DNA from: Sinorhizobium fredii NGR234 | GTDB taxonomy: Bacteria > Pseudomonadota > Alphaproteobacteria > Rhizobiales > Rhizobiaceae | Direction: 5' to 3' | Assembly: GCF_000018545.1 (NCBI RefSeq) | Contig: NC_012586.1 | Coordinates: 124,001 to 188,000, forward strand | Length of the DNA: 64,000 bases | Part shown: positions 24,315-34,786 of the stretch, in pieces | Layout of the letters: each line of letters starts with the position of its first letter | Position numbering within the stretch: the first letter of the stretch is position 1 | Position numbers and translations under genes: made by a program | The notes under the pieces: model-generated | Databases searched by the model: none | What the model saw: only the letters and a program-made list of their open reading frames with translations | What the model was told of the DNA's origin: nothing

Positions 24315-27300
24315 ATGGCTGGCACTTGGAACTTCTGGGTGGATCGCGGCGGCACCTTCACCGATGTGATCGGCCGCGATCCCGATGGCCGCTTGCACGC
24401 CCTCAAGGTTCTTTCCGAAAATCCCGGCGCCTATCGCGACGCCGCCGTGCACGGCATCCGCCTGCATCTCGGCCTTGCCGCCGGCGCGCCGGTGCCGCCT
24501 GGTCTGATCGGCGAGGTCAGGATGGGCACGACGGTCGCCACCAATGCGCTGCTGGAGCGCAAGGGCGAGCCGATGGCGCTCGTCACGACGCGCGGCTTCC
24601 GCGATGCGCTGAGGATCGGCTACCAGGAGCGTAAGAAGATCTTCGCCACCGAAATCATCAAGCCGGAAGCGCTCTATTCGGAGGTCGTCGAACTCGACGA
24701 ACGCGTGCTTGCCGACGGCGCGGTCGAGCGCCCGCTCGACGAGGATGCGGCGCGGAGCATGCTCGAAGCGCTGAAGGCCAAGGGTTATCGGGCGGTCGCC
24801 ATCGTCTTCATGCATGCCTACCGCTATCCCGATCATGAGGCGGTTGTTGCACGGCTCGCGCGCGAAATCGACTTCGAGCAGGTCTCGGTCAGCCACGAGG
24901 TCTCGCCGCTCGTCAAATATGTCGGCCGCGGTGATACGACCGTCATCGACGCCTATCTCTCGCCGGTGCTCGGCCGCTATGTGGCGCAGGTGTCGGAGGA
25001 ACTCGACGTCGCCCGCTCCGGCGCCCGGCTGATGTTCATGATGTCGTCGGGCGGGCTGACGGCTGCCGACCTCTTCCAGGGCAAGGACGCGATCCTGTCC
25101 GGACCGGCCGGCGGTGTCGTCGGCCTCGCCAGAACCGGTGAGGCGGCCGGCTTCGACCGCGTCATCGGCTTCGACATGGGCGGCACCTCGACCGATGTCG
25201 CCCATTTCGACGGCGAATATGAGCGCGCCTTCGAGACCGAAGTCGCCGGCGTGCGCGTCCGGGCGCCGATGATGCTGATCCATACGGTTGCGGCCGGCGG
25301 CGGCTCGGTCCTCCATTTCGACGGGGAGCGCTTCCGTGTCGGGCCGGATTCGGCCGGCGCCAACCCGGGCCCGGCCTGCTATCGCAACGGCGGACCGCTC
25401 GCCGTCACCGACGCCAATGTCATGCTCGGCAAGCTGATGCCGGAGTTCTTTCCGGCGCTGTTCGGGCCTGGGCAGAACCTGCCGCTCGACGTCGAAACGG
25501 TGCGGGCGCGTTTTGCCGCGCTCGCCGCCGAGATCGGCGACGGGCGCAGCCCGGAGGATGTCGCCGACGGCTACATCCGCATCGCGGTCGCCAACATGGT
25601 CGAGGCGATCAAGAAGATTTCCGTGCAGCGCGGCTATGACGTGACGCGCTATGCGCTGAACTGCTTCGGTGGCGCGGGCGGTCAGCACGCCTGCCTCGTC
25701 GCCGATGCGCTCGGCATGACGAGCATTCTCCTGCATCCAATGTCGGGCCTGCTCTCCGCCTATGGCATGGGCCTCGCCGATATCCGCGCCACACGCCAGA
25801 AGGCGCTCGGGGTGGCGCTCGACGATGCCGCACCACAGGCGCTTGCGGCGCTCGGCGCGGGACTGCAAACGGATTGCCTCGCTGAACTTGGCGCCCAGGG
25901 GATCACCCGCGACCGTATCCGCACGCATCTGCGCGCCCATATCCGCTATGCCGGCACGGACACGGTGCTGGCCGCCGAGGCAAGTTTTCCGGAGCATGAC
26001 AGTGCGCCGCGTCTGCGCGCCGAATTCGAGCACTTGCACAAGCGCCGCTTCGGCTTCATCGCCGAGAACAAGCCGCTGGTGATCGATGCCGTCGAGGTCG
26101 AGACTGTGGGCGGCGGGGCTGCTGAGATGGAGACGGACGGGTTGGCGACCACCGCTGGCGACGTGGCCGTTAGTCGGCAAACCCGCATCTATTCGCAAGG
26201 CGCGTTCCACGACGCGCCGGTGGCGCTGCGTTCGGATATCAAGCCGGGGCAACGGCTGACGGGACCGGCGATCATCGTCGAAGCGAACCAGACGATCATC
26301 GTCGAGGATGGCTGGCAGGCCGAGCTGACGGCCAGGGACCACATCGTGCTGAAGCGCATCAAGCCACTGCCCGAGCGCACGGCGATCGGCACCAGGGCCG
26401 ACCCGGTGATGCTGGAGATCTTCAACAACCTCTTCATGTCGATCGCCGAGCAGATGGGCGTGACGCTGCAGAACACCGCCTATTCGGTGAACATCAAGGA
26501 GCGCCTCGATTTCTCCTGCGCGGTCTTCGACAACAAAGGCAATCTCGTCGCCAACGCGCCGCACATGCCGGTGCATCTCGGCTCGATGGATGCGTCGGTC
26601 GCGACCGCGATCCGCGAGAACCCGGTGATCCATCCGGGCGACGTGTTCCTGATCAACGCGCCCTATAACGGCGGCACGCATCTGCCGGACCTGACGGTCT
26701 GCACGCCGGTCTTCGACGACGCGGGCCGCGAGATCCGCTTCTGGGTGGCAAGCCGTGGCCACCACGCGGATATTGGCGGTATTTCGCCGGGTTCGATGTC
26801 GCCGCTTGCCACCAATATAGAGGAGGAAGGCGTCTATATCGACAACTTCAAGCTGATCGACCGGGGCCGCTTTTCGGAGGAAGGACTGGAAAGACTGCTG
26901 AACGGGGCGCGCTATCCGGTCCGCAATATCCTGCAGAACGTCAACGACCTGAAGGCACAGGTCGCCGCCAACGAGAAGGGCGTGGCGGAACTGAAGAAGA
27001 TGATTTCCCAGTTCGGCGAGGAGGTCGTCGAAGCCTATATGGGCCATGTCCAGGACAATGCCGCCGAAAGCGTGCGCCGCGTCCTCGATCAGTTGAGCGA
27101 CGGCGAATTCTCCTACGAGATGGACCAGGGCTGCCGGATCGTCGCGAAGATCTCCATCGATCGCGAGCGCCGCGAGGCGACGGTCGATTTCACCGGCACA
27201 TCGGCGCAGCGCGCCGACAATTTCAACGCGCCGGAGCCGGTGACGCGGGCGGCGGTGCTCTATGTCTTTCGGGTGCTGGTCGAGGCGGATATCCCGATGA

Positions 27301-27926
27301 ATGCCGGCTGCCTCAGGCCGATCCGCATCGTCATTCCCGACGGCACGATGCTGACGCCGCGCTATCCGGCGGCGGTCGTCGCCGGCAATGTCGAGGTCAG
27401 CCAAGCCGTCACCAATTGCCTGTTCGGCGCGGTCGCGGCGCAGGCGGCCGCGCAGGGGACGATGAACAACCTGACCTTCGGCAATGCCAACTATCAGTAT
27501 TACGAGACGATCTGCTCCGGCGCGCCGGCCGGCCCCGGCTATGACGGTGCCGACGCGGTCCACACTCACATGACCAATTCGCGCCTCACCGACCCGGAAA
27601 TCCTCGAGACGCGCTTTCCCGTGGTGCTCGAGGATTTCCACATCCGCAAAGGCTCCGGTGGCCGCGGCAAATGGTCGGCTGGAGACGGCACCAAGCGGAC
27701 GATCCGGGCGCGCGAGCGGCTGGATTTCGCCATCCTCTCGGGCCACCGCCGCATCCGGCCCTTCGGGCTGAAGGGCGGCGCGCCCGGCGAGCTCGGCCGC
27801 AACCGCGTCCGCCGCAATGACGGCCGGATCGAGGAACTGCCCGGCTCGGCCCATACCATCCTCGAAGCGGGCGAAGCCTTCACGGTGGTGACGCCGACCG
27901 GTGGGGGATATGGGGAGGCTGACTAA
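24315..27926 (+). CDS. Hydantoinase/5-oxoprolinase, fused HyuA-HyuB
   Basis: The product is 1203 residues, starting at ATG 24315 (GAGGAGAGGCGAGG upstream). Residues 1 to about 690 are a HyuA/oxoprolinase domain ([51 protein letters not shown] with the ATP-binding DMGGTS). Residues about 705-1200 are a HyuB domain ([30 protein letters not shown] and [13 protein letters not shown]). This two-domain fusion is the architecture of ATP-dependent 5-oxoprolinase (OPLAH type), which opens 5-oxo-L-proline to glutamate, and also of N-methylhydantoinases and acetophenone-carboxylase-like enzymes. Substrate choice cannot be read from sequence. It is a single-gene unit under the divergent MarR-like regulator. 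Confidence 0.88.
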   Translation: MAGTWNFWVDRGGTFTDVIGRDPDGRLHALKVLSENPGAYRDAAVHGIRLHLGLAAGAPVPPGLIGEVRMGTTVATNALLERKGEPMALVTTRGFRDALRIGYQERKKIFATEIIKPEALYSEVVELDERVLADGAVERPLDEDAARSMLEALKAKGYRAVAIVFMHAYRYPDHEAVVARLAREIDFEQVSVSHEVSPLVKYVGRGDTTVIDAYLSPVLGRYVAQVSEELDVARSGARLMFMMSSGGLTAADLFQGKDAILSGPAGGVVGLARTGEAAGFDRVIGFDMGGTSTDVAHFDGEYERAFETEVAGVRVRAPMMLIHTVAAGGGSVLHFDGERFRVGPDSAGANPGPACYRNGGPLAVTDANVMLGKLMPEFFPALFGPGQNLPLDVETVRARFAALAAEIGDGRSPEDVADGYIRIAVANMVEAIKKISVQRGYDVTRYALNCFGGAGGQHACLVADALGMTSILLHPMSGLLSAYGMGLADIRATRQKALGVALDDAAPQALAALGAGLQTDCLAELGAQGITRDRIRTHLRAHIRYAGTDTVLAAEASFPEHDSAPRLRAEFEHLHKRRFGFIAENKPLVIDAVEVETVGGGAAEMETDGLATTAGDVAVSRQTRIYSQGAFHDAPVALRSDIKPGQRLTGPAIIVEANQTIIVEDGWQAELTARDHIVLKRIKPLPERTAIGTRADPVMLEIFNNLFMSIAEQMGVTLQNTAYSVNIKERLDFSCAVFDNKGNLVANAPHMPVHLGSMDASVATAIRENPVIHPGDVFLINAPYNGGTHLPDLTVCTPVFDDAGREIRFWVASRGHHADIGGISPGSMSPLATNIEEEGVYIDNFKLIDRGRFSEEGLERLLNGARYPVRNILQNVNDLKAQVAANEKGVAELKKMISQFGEEVVEAYMGHVQDNAAESVRRVLDQLSDGEFSYEMDQGCRIVAKISIDRERREATVDFTGTSAQRADNFNAPEPVTRAAVLYVFRVLVEADIPMNAGCLRPIRIVIPDGTMLTPRYPAAVVAGNVEVSQAVTNCLFGAVAAQAAAQGTMNNLTFGNANYQYYETICSGAPAGPGYDGADAVHTHMTNSRLTDPEILETRFPVVLEDFHIRKGSGGRGKWSAGDGTKRTIRARERLDFAILSGHRRIRPFGLKGGAPGELGRNRVRRNDGRIEELPGSAHTILEAGEAFTVVTPTGGGYGEAD

Positions 27927-28249
27927 CCCGGCGACGATAATCCGACATCGACCGAAGAGCCAAACAGACGCGCATCCACACGCCAGCAGCCGTCTCCCGT
28001 TCGGCGGGTAGCGTCGACGCCTTTCGCTGCGGTTTCGCAGCCCATTTGCCGCTCCAGGGCGGCCGCGGCGCTTCCAATCGCTTACGTGACGTTACCCCCG
28101 GCTTTATGGGGGTGACAAATCAGAGGTTGTAATAACATTATCCGGGCCGGGCGGTGGGGCTGACAGGCATGTGATGCCTGTCGTGGAAAATTGGCAGCTG
28201 CAGAACGGTACGCCGTACTGCGCATAATCGTCAGAGAGGGAACCTCACG
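27927..28249. other. Intergenic region before the RTX protease, with hairpins
   Basis: There is no gene here. It contains ACCCCC/GGGGGT (28093-28112), a modest hairpin that could end the oxoprolinase transcript, and the perfect palindrome described separately at 28162-28182. The promoter of the RTX gene should lie in the right half. Confidence 0.45.
28162..28182. promoter_or_regulatory. Perfect 9-bp-arm palindrome upstream of the RTX protease
   Basis: GACAGGCAT, GTG, ATGCCTGTC form a perfect inverted repeat 68 bases before the RTX start. The position suits an operator or a leader hairpin. Confidence 0.5.
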
Positions 28250-31200
28250 ATGCCGAATCCAAGCCAAACGAACGACGAATGGTGGGTCAACGATCAGACG
28301 CCGGATAACCCTTACGGCAAGAGCGAGGATTATGAGTCCTTTCTCGACTATCTGGGCGCACTGCCCCGCAGCCTGACGCCGGAGATCGCGGCGGGGACGC
28401 TGAGAATCAACGTCTACGAGCTCAACGATCATCCCGAGTACAAGGCCGCCGCAATCGGCGCCTTAGAGATGTGGGCGTCCGTCACCCCTCTGAAATTCGA
28501 GATCGTCGACGACGCGCCGTTCGACAGCACGACCGACTGGATGGAGGTTGTCAGCCCCGAACTCGGCGAGGAGGACGATGGCAGCGCCTATTCGAGCAAT
28601 CGCTATGTCAGCATCGGCCAGCGTTTCCACGACACGGAACCGAACAAGACGGATATCGGCGGCTATGTCTTCGATTCCTTCATCCATGAATTCGGCCATG
28701 AATTCGGCCTCAATCATCCCGGGCTCTACAATTACAGCGGTCCCGGCGGCGTGCAGATCAACTATCTGAACAATGCGACCTGGACCTATGATCGCCAGCA
28801 ATACAGCGTCATGTCCTATTTCGATGGGATCGATGTCGGCGAAACCACCCGCTGGTCCGCGTCGACGCCGCTGATGGCCGACATCGAGGCCGTCATTCGC
28901 CGCTTTTTCTCGACCGTCGACGCGAATGGCGTGCGCACCTATCAGCACATCGAGCTCAACACGGGGGACAATGTCTACGGCTTCGGGAGCACCCAGTACG
29001 GCTACCAGCTGACCTCCTCGGGCATGCAGCATGACATCGGCTTTGTGATCCATGACACCGGCGGAACCGACACGATTGACTTCTCCGGCTCGACGGCGGG
29101 CACGATCCTCGACCTGCGTGCCGGACAGTTCTCCAGCGTCAACGGTCATAGCAACAATGTGTCGATCTTCGCCGGGCACAACGCGGATCAGACCGACTAT
29201 TACGTCGAGAACGGCATCGGCAGCAGCTATGACGACATCCTGATCGGCAACGACGGCGCCAACACGCTCGACGGCCGCGGCGGCGGCGACCGCATGGCCG
29301 GCAACGGCGGCGACGATATCTATTTCGTCGACTCATGGGACGACATCGTTCGCGAGGAAGCGAACGGCGGCAACGACACGGTCATCCTCCTGTCCAGACA
29401 CCTGAAAATCAGGAAAATCGCCAATGTCGAAAACATCATCTACGCCGACGAGTCGACGACTGAGCCTGGCGACGGCGGCGACGAGACCCCGCCGAGCGTC
29501 GGCGACGACACGATGACCAGCATCATCATCGGCGGCGACGGAAACGATACGCTTGACGGCGGCGCCGGCGACGACACGATCTTCGGGCAGGGCGGTGACG
29601 ACCTGATCGTCGGCGGCCGCGATTCGCTCGCCAGCCGCGACATCAACAACACGATCGACGTAGAGGATCTCGAAGACCAGACGGAAAGCGACGACGGGAA
29701 CGACACGCTCTACGGCGGCGGCGGCAACGACACCATTCTTGGCGGCCAGGGCAACGACATTCTCGACGGCGGCGACGGCGACGATACGCTGAGCGGCCAG
29801 GACGGAGTGGATATATTCAGGGGCGGTGCGGGCGTCGACACGGTCGATTTCAGCAAGGAGAGCCCTTTCCAACTGCTCGTCAACCTCGCAACGAATGTCG
29901 CCAGCGGCGGCACCGCCTCGGGCGACACGTTCTACAGCATCGAAAACCTGATCGGCTCCGATGACCGCATCGACCGCTTCATCGGCACGGCCGCCGCCAA
30001 TCATTTCTGGGGCCAGGGCGGCGGGGATTATTTCAATGGCGGCGACGGCAATGACATTCTGGATGGCGGCAACGATGGCGATATCCTGTATGGCGAAGCC
30101 GGCGACGACACGATCATCGGCGGCGCCGGCCAGGACTATCTGGACGGCGGCTCCGGCAATGACACGGTGGTCTACGCGGGTAGTCCTGACGGTGTGACGA
30201 TCGATCTTGCCAACGGCACGGCCAGCGGCGGCGACGGCGACGGTCCGGTGCAGATCGTCGGCCGGGGCGCAGCGATCCGACACGACATACTGGCGGGCTT
30301 CGAGAATGCCGTCGGTTCGTCTTTCGAGGACCATCTCATCGGCAATGCGCTCGCCAATGAGCTCTCCGGCGGCGCCGGCGACGACACGCTGACCGGCGGC
30401 GGGGGGGCCGACAGATTGAACGGCGGCGCCGGCAGCGACACGGCAGACTACGCCGACGCGACGAGCGGCGTCAGGCTTGGTCTTTCTGGAGGCAGGTCCG
30501 GCGGAGATAGATATGTCTCCATTGAAAATCTTGCGGGTTCGGGATTCAACGACCGACTGACCGGCAACGACGCAGCCAATGTCTTGACGGGCCAGGGCGG
30601 GAACGACGCGATCGACGGCGGCCGCGGCGATGACACCCTGCTCGGCGATTTCGCCTATCAGGGCGACGCGCCGCCACGCCCGGGCATGGGGACCGGCTAT
30701 GCGACGTTGGGACCGGACGCGACGAACAACTCGGTCGCAACCGCCTTCGACATCTCCAACAACTTTTCCCTCACCGCCGACCCCGACATCTTCGATTCGA
30801 CGACGGTCCTTCACACGACCGTCAACGCCACCGGAAACGGCCAGGGCGGATATTATAAGATCGATCTCGCGGCCGGCACGGTCATCACGATCGACATTGA
30901 CGGAATTGCCGATCCGAATGTCCATGACAGTTGGGTCAGGCTGCTCGACAGCGCCGGCAACATCGTCGCTCAGAACGATGACGGCGGCGGCGATCCCGGC
31001 TCTACAAGCAGCCGGGATTCGAGCCTGGTATTTGTCGTTCAGGAGAGCGGACCCTATTACATCTTGGAAGGCAGCTGGTCGCCGACGGCGCCGGGCGATG
31101 GCTGGGCGGAGGCCGTGCCGGCAGGCTCGACCTACGAGTTGAACGTATCGGTCGAGTTTCCCCCTGCGCCGGCCCAGCCGGGCGTCGCGGGATCCGACAC

Positions 31201-31591
31201 GCTCAATGGCGGCGGCGGCAGCGATCTGCTGGATGGCGGTCTGGCCGCCGACACGCTCACCGGCGGCGAGGGAGAGGATGCTTTCCGCTTCTCGACGGAG
31301 CTTGGCAACGGCAATGTCGACTGGATCAGGGATTTTAGGGTCATCGACGACACGATCCTGTTGGACAACCTCATCTTTGAGAGCGTCGGTGCCGACGGCG
31401 CCCTCGCCTTGGGCGCATTCTACGGGAGTGCGGGAGGCGTCGCTCATGATGCCGACGACCGCATCATCTACGATACCGATAGCGGCGTCCTGTCCTATGA
31501 CGCCGATGGTGCCGGAGAAGTCGCAGCCATTCAGTATGCGCAGCTGAGCACAAATCTGCGGCTTTCGGCGGCCGACTTCATTATCATCTGA
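28250..31591 (+). CDS. Serralysin-like RTX metalloprotease with PPC domain
   Basis: The product is 1113 residues, starting at ATG 28250 (AGAGGGAACC upstream). The N-terminal catalytic domain has the metzincin zinc motif HEFGHEFGLNH (H146, E147, H150, G153, H156) and the Met-turn SVMSYFD (M188, Y190), which define the serralysin (M10B) group. Residues about 330-800 hold many GGxGxDxLxG calcium-binding nonapeptides in blocks. Residues about 820-970 resemble a pre-peptidase C-terminal (PPC) beta-sandwich (YYKIDLAAGTVITIDIDG, SWVRLLDSAGNIVAQNDDGG). A last RTX block and an acidic hydrophobic tail (LRLSAADFIII) form the type I secretion signal. There is no Sec signal, as expected. No transporter genes are adjacent. 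A PPC domain inside a serralysin is unusual. Confidence 0.88.
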   Translation: MPNPSQTNDEWWVNDQTPDNPYGKSEDYESFLDYLGALPRSLTPEIAAGTLRINVYELNDHPEYKAAAIGALEMWASVTPLKFEIVDDAPFDSTTDWMEVVSPELGEEDDGSAYSSNRYVSIGQRFHDTEPNKTDIGGYVFDSFIHEFGHEFGLNHPGLYNYSGPGGVQINYLNNATWTYDRQQYSVMSYFDGIDVGETTRWSASTPLMADIEAVIRRFFSTVDANGVRTYQHIELNTGDNVYGFGSTQYGYQLTSSGMQHDIGFVIHDTGGTDTIDFSGSTAGTILDLRAGQFSSVNGHSNNVSIFAGHNADQTDYYVENGIGSSYDDILIGNDGANTLDGRGGGDRMAGNGGDDIYFVDSWDDIVREEANGGNDTVILLSRHLKIRKIANVENIIYADESTTEPGDGGDETPPSVGDDTMTSIIIGGDGNDTLDGGAGDDTIFGQGGDDLIVGGRDSLASRDINNTIDVEDLEDQTESDDGNDTLYGGGGNDTILGGQGNDILDGGDGDDTLSGQDGVDIFRGGAGVDTVDFSKESPFQLLVNLATNVASGGTASGDTFYSIENLIGSDDRIDRFIGTAAANHFWGQGGGDYFNGGDGNDILDGGNDGDILYGEAGDDTIIGGAGQDYLDGGSGNDTVVYAGSPDGVTIDLANGTASGGDGDGPVQIVGRGAAIRHDILAGFENAVGSSFEDHLIGNALANELSGGAGDDTLTGGGGADRLNGGAGSDTADYADATSGVRLGLSGGRSGGDRYVSIENLAGSGFNDRLTGNDAANVLTGQGGNDAIDGGRGDDTLLGDFAYQGDAPPRPGMGTGYATLGPDATNNSVATAFDISNNFSLTADPDIFDSTTVLHTTVNATGNGQGGYYKIDLAAGTVITIDIDGIADPNVHDSWVRLLDSAGNIVAQNDDGGGDPGSTSSRDSSLVFVVQESGPYYILEGSWSPTAPGDGWAEAVPAGSTYELNVSVEFPPAPAQPGVAGSDTLNGGGGSDLLDGGLAADTLTGGEGEDAFRFSTELGNGNVDWIRDFRVIDDTILLDNLIFESVGADGALALGAFYGSAGGVAHDADDRIIYDTDSGVLSYDADGAGEVAAIQYAQLSTNLRLSAADFIII

Positions 31592-31599
31592 CGCGACCG

Positions 31600-31629
31600 C
31601 AGGTGGGGCGCTTTCAGGCGCCCCACCTG
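31600..31629 (+). terminator. Terminator-like hairpin after the RTX gene
   Basis: CAGGTGGGGCGC (31600-31611) and GCGCCCCACCTG (31618-31629) form a perfect 12-bp stem with a 6-base loop, 9 bases past the stop codon. It has no T tract. Confidence 0.6.
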
Positions 31630-31717
31630 ATGACACTGTTGCGGTTGGTTTCTCTATTCGAGGCACTGCAACGCCGCTACCGCACGGGTCTTGCGGGGCG
31701 ATCATGGAGAGTGTGTG

Positions 31718-32119
31718 ATGAAGCGCCGGACCGACCGCCGCACAGTGTTGATGACCGTCGGAGCCGCGGCTTTCGCCGTGGTCGCCGGGCCGGCCGCGGC
31801 GCAATCGACAGATATTCGCGGCACCGTCACGTTCGAGGGCGGCGCGGTTATCCCGGAAGGTCATCTCGAGGTTTACCTCGACGAGCCTGCCACTCAGGGG
31901 AGTACGCCACGTCGCGCCACGAAAACGCGCATCAAGAGCGACGGCAGGTCAAAGACGATAGCCTTTTCCCTGCTTCCGCCCGCAGGCTCGACTGCTTCGC
32001 CAACGCTGCGGATCATTGCGCGCTTGGAGCGTGCAGACGGCTGGCTGGTCGCGCGCGGCAGCACAAAGGTCGAGGCGGGTTCACCCGTCTACGTCACACT
32101 CAACACAGTTATGTATTGA
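31718..32119 (+). CDS. Small secreted protein, YbaY-like, with Tat-type signal
   Basis: The product is 133 residues from ATG 31718. The N-terminus MKRRTDRRTVLMTVGAAAFA, then VVAGPAAAQ, is a signal peptide with a twin-arginine-like start and an AAAQ cleavage site. The mature part (TDIRGTVTFEGGAVIPEGHL, VYLDEP and a C-terminal VEAGSPVYVTLNTVMY) resembles the beta-rich type III secretion chaperone-like YbaY/YscW fold, whose members are small periplasmic or lipoprotein domains of uncertain role. It is transcribed after the RTX protease but behind a hairpin, so co-function is only possible. Confidence 0.6.
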   Translation: MKRRTDRRTVLMTVGAAAFAVVAGPAAAQSTDIRGTVTFEGGAVIPEGHLEVYLDEPATQGSTPRRATKTRIKSDGRSKTIAFSLLPPAGSTASPTLRIIARLERADGWLVARGSTKVEAGSPVYVTLNTVMY

Positions 32120-32183
32120 AGCCAGCGGCCGACGACAAACTCATCTGGTGTCGGTTCGGATGCCGGGCGGCAACGGTTCTAGC

Positions 32184-32756
32184 CTATTGCGTCAGCCGCG
32201 CCTCGTTCCACCCGAGTGCGGCGAGGTCCTCCACCCGCGCCTCGCCATTGTCCGTCAGGATGAATTCATCGATCTGCGGCGGCGGAACGCTGGTGCCGGA
32301 GAGCATCGCGTGGATCTGGCCGCGATGGTGCTGGCCGTGCAGCAAGACGTGGAGGAGGGTATCGGCGACGGTTTCGGTCAGTGTCCGGTCCGGCCAGGGG
32401 ATGCTGATCTGCCGAGAGAGCGCCTGTGGCGTCAGTGTCTCGCAGAATTCGACGAGCCAGTCGTCGACCTCGGCCCGTTCGGTCGCGAATTCGGCGGGTG
32501 TTGCGCGGCTGCCCGCTGGGTTCACGGGGCCGGGCCGGTCACCTCGAAGCGTGTCGATGTAGTAGCGATCGGCATCGAGAAGGTGGACCATCGTCGCCTT
32601 CAGCGAAGGGAAGAAAGACGTCCGGGCCGCCTCCCACTCGCCGGGCCGCAGCGCCATGCAGGCGCGATCGAGCCGCGCATTGGCAAGGCGCGCATTGCGC
32701 GCCAGCTGCCGATACGGCCGGCAGATGAGGTCCGCTGGAAGGGTCGTGCTGTCCAT
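32184..32756 (-). CDS. DinB-family protein
   Basis: The product is 190 residues from ATG 32756 (GAGGAGA upstream). It is a four-helix DinB/YfiT-type bundle with the three metal-binding histidines recognisable: TMVHLLDADRYYIDTL near residue 60, and the pair in LLHVLLHGQHHRGQIHAMLS near residue 150. Family members are putative metal-dependent hydrolases or thiol transferases. It is divergent from the second cyclase gene and convergent with the small secreted protein. Confidence 0.85.
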   Translation of the reverse strand: MDSTTLPADLICRPYRQLARNARLANARLDRACMALRPGEWEAARTSFFPSLKATMVHLLDADRYYIDTLRGDRPGPVNPAGSRATPAEFATERAEVDDWLVEFCETLTPQALSRQISIPWPDRTLTETVADTLLHVLLHGQHHRGQIHAMLSGTSVPPPQIDEFILTDNGEARVEDLAALGWNEARLTQ

Positions 32757-32910
32757 GGCTCGATCTCCTCGCATCCTCGGGCTTGCGTTTTGTGGCGGCT
32801 GCAGCGGGTCGAGTCAACGGCAAGGTGCAGGCCGGACGACAATCGCAGCCGAGACTTGCGTGGATTCTCGGCTGGCGATCCTCTACATTCTCCTTTGGGA
32901 GGGTAGGGTT

Positions 32911-34662
32911 TTGGAACGCCGCCTCGCCGCCATCATGGCCGCTGATGTCGTTGGCTACTCGCGTCTCATCCGGGTCGACGAGGATGGCACGCTCGCGGCG
33001 TTGAAATCGCTGCGCGATGAGCTGATCGGGCCGAAGATCGCCGAGCATCATGGGCGCGTCGTCAAGCTCATGGGCGACGGCCTGCTCGCCGAGTTCCCGA
33101 GCGTCGTGGAGGCGGTGCGGGCGGCCAGCGAGATGCAGCAGGCAATCGCCGATCGCAATGCCGGCCTGCCGGAAGGGCAACGGATCGAGATCCGCGTCGG
33201 CATCAATCTGGGCGATGTGGCGATCGACGGCGATGACATCTATGGCGACGGGGTGAATGTCGCGGCGCGCCTGGAGGCAATGGCCGACCCGGGCAGCGTC
33301 TATGTCTCCGGGGCGGTTCACGACCAGGTGCGCGACCGCCTCGAGCTGCGCTTCGAGGATCTTGGAAGACAGCAGGTCAAGAATATCGATCGGCCGGTGC
33401 GGGTCTGGCGCTGGCTGCGCGACGCCGCGGCGCCCGACCGCGGCGCCGTTCTGCAGGAAGCATCGCTGCCGGACAGGCCATCGATCATCGTGCTCCCCTT
33501 CAACAATATGAGCCGCGATGCCGATCAGGAATATTTCAGCGACGGGATAACCGAGGACGTCATCACCGACTTGAGCAAGGTCTCCGGCCTGTTCGTCATC
33601 GCGCGCAATTCGGCCTTCGTCTACAAGGACAAGACTTTCAACGTGCCCCAGGTATGCCGCGAGCTCGGCGTCAAGTTCGCCCTCGAAGGCAGCATTCGCA
33701 AGGCCGGAAACCGGGTTCGCGTCACCGCGCAGTTGATCGACGGATCGAGCGGCGGCCACGTCTGGGCCGAACGCTACGATCGGGACCTGACCGACATCTT
33801 CGAGGTCCAGGACGATATTACACAGCAGATCGTCGCGGCACTGAAGGTGACGCTCAGCGCAGCGGAGAAATCGCGCAGCGCCGAGGCCGGCACGCGCGAT
33901 GTCGACGCCCATGACCTGTTCCTGCGCGGCCGGGAAATGCTCCGTGCCGTCAAGAAGGATCGCGACATGTTCGAGCAGGCAACGGCCTGCTTCCGGCAGG
34001 CGCTCGCACTCGACCCGAACTATGCCGCCCCCTGTGCGGGCCTCGGCCTCGCCTATGTCCTCGATTACCAGAACCACTGGAGCGCTGCGCCCGAGACCTC
34101 GCTCGACGCGGCCGAGCGCTTCGCCGACGAGGCGATCGGCAAGGACGACCAGGATCCTTTCAACCACTTCGTGGTTTCCCTGGTCGCCATGTTCAGGCGC
34201 AACTACCGGCGCTGGGGGGAATCGGCCGACCGCGCCCTGGCGCTCAACCCCAATTTCGCCTCCGCCCTCAATATGCGCGGCGTCCTGCATCTCTACACCG
34301 GCGAGCCGAAGCTGGCGATCCCCGATATCGAACGGGCGATGCGCCTCGATCCGGCCGTGCAGCAGCAATATCTGCATTTCCTCGGCACCGCCTATTTCGT
34401 CGATGGCGACTACGAAAAGGCGGCGACTCTCTTCCGCGACCGGATCGAAGTCAACCCGACCACCGATCTGTCGCGCGCTTTCCTGGCTTCGGCATTGGGG
34501 CATCTCGGCCGGCTCGACGAGGCGCGCCGGATCTGGGGTGAGCTCAAGGATATCAATCCGAAATACGAGCACGCGAAGCACGTTGCGCGTTTGCCGTTCC
34601 GGGATCCTTCCGACGCCGGGAAATTCACCGACGGATTGCGCAAGGCGGGCCTGGTCGAGTGA
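32911..34662 (+). CDS. Class III cyclase with TolB-like and TPR domains (copy 2)
   Basis: The product is 583 residues. The start is TTG 32911 (LERRLAAIMAADVVGYSRL when read plainly) with GGAGGG 8 bases upstream. The metal aspartates are D12 and D56 (VVKLMGDGLLAEF). GDGVNVAARLE, the TolB-like stretch (IIVLPFNNMSRDADQEYFSD, GITEDVITDLSKVSGLFVIA) and C-terminal TPRs follow the same plan as the 7548-9332 gene. It ends in TDGLRKAGLVE, the native C-terminus that copy 1 has lost. It probably makes cAMP in response to an unknown cue. Confidence 0.85.
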   Translation: MERRLAAIMAADVVGYSRLIRVDEDGTLAALKSLRDELIGPKIAEHHGRVVKLMGDGLLAEFPSVVEAVRAASEMQQAIADRNAGLPEGQRIEIRVGINLGDVAIDGDDIYGDGVNVAARLEAMADPGSVYVSGAVHDQVRDRLELRFEDLGRQQVKNIDRPVRVWRWLRDAAAPDRGAVLQEASLPDRPSIIVLPFNNMSRDADQEYFSDGITEDVITDLSKVSGLFVIARNSAFVYKDKTFNVPQVCRELGVKFALEGSIRKAGNRVRVTAQLIDGSSGGHVWAERYDRDLTDIFEVQDDITQQIVAALKVTLSAAEKSRSAEAGTRDVDAHDLFLRGREMLRAVKKDRDMFEQATACFRQALALDPNYAAPCAGLGLAYVLDYQNHWSAAPETSLDAAERFADEAIGKDDQDPFNHFVVSLVAMFRRNYRRWGESADRALALNPNFASALNMRGVLHLYTGEPKLAIPDIERAMRLDPAVQQQYLHFLGTAYFVDGDYEKAATLFRDRIEVNPTTDLSRAFLASALGHLGRLDEARRIWGELKDINPKYEHAKHVARLPFRDPSDAGKFTDGLRKAGLVE

Positions 34663-34786
34663 CCTGGTGGAGTGACTTGGCGCGCATTGCTTTCGCGCCG
34701 GCGGGCGTCGCGATCAGCGCCCGGGCCGCGGCAGCAAAATCATGGCGATCGAAAGAGCCGACGTAGCGGCTCTCGAGAGGTGTCCG

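Noticed and set aside
24291..27854. Minus-strand open frame of 1187 codons opposite the oxoprolinase gene
   Set aside because: It is a shadow of the high-GC plus-strand gene; its translation is R/D/H-rich with no family sequence and no ribosome site.
29200..30650. Dense short repeats that could suggest a tandem-repeat or CRISPR-like array
   Set aside because: The periodicity is that of RTX nonapeptide codons inside an open frame; there are no constant repeats with unique spacers.
29333..31864. Minus-strand open frame of 843 codons opposite the RTX gene
   Set aside because: It mirrors the GGxGxD repeats and reads as low-complexity A/V/R/D sequence without domains.
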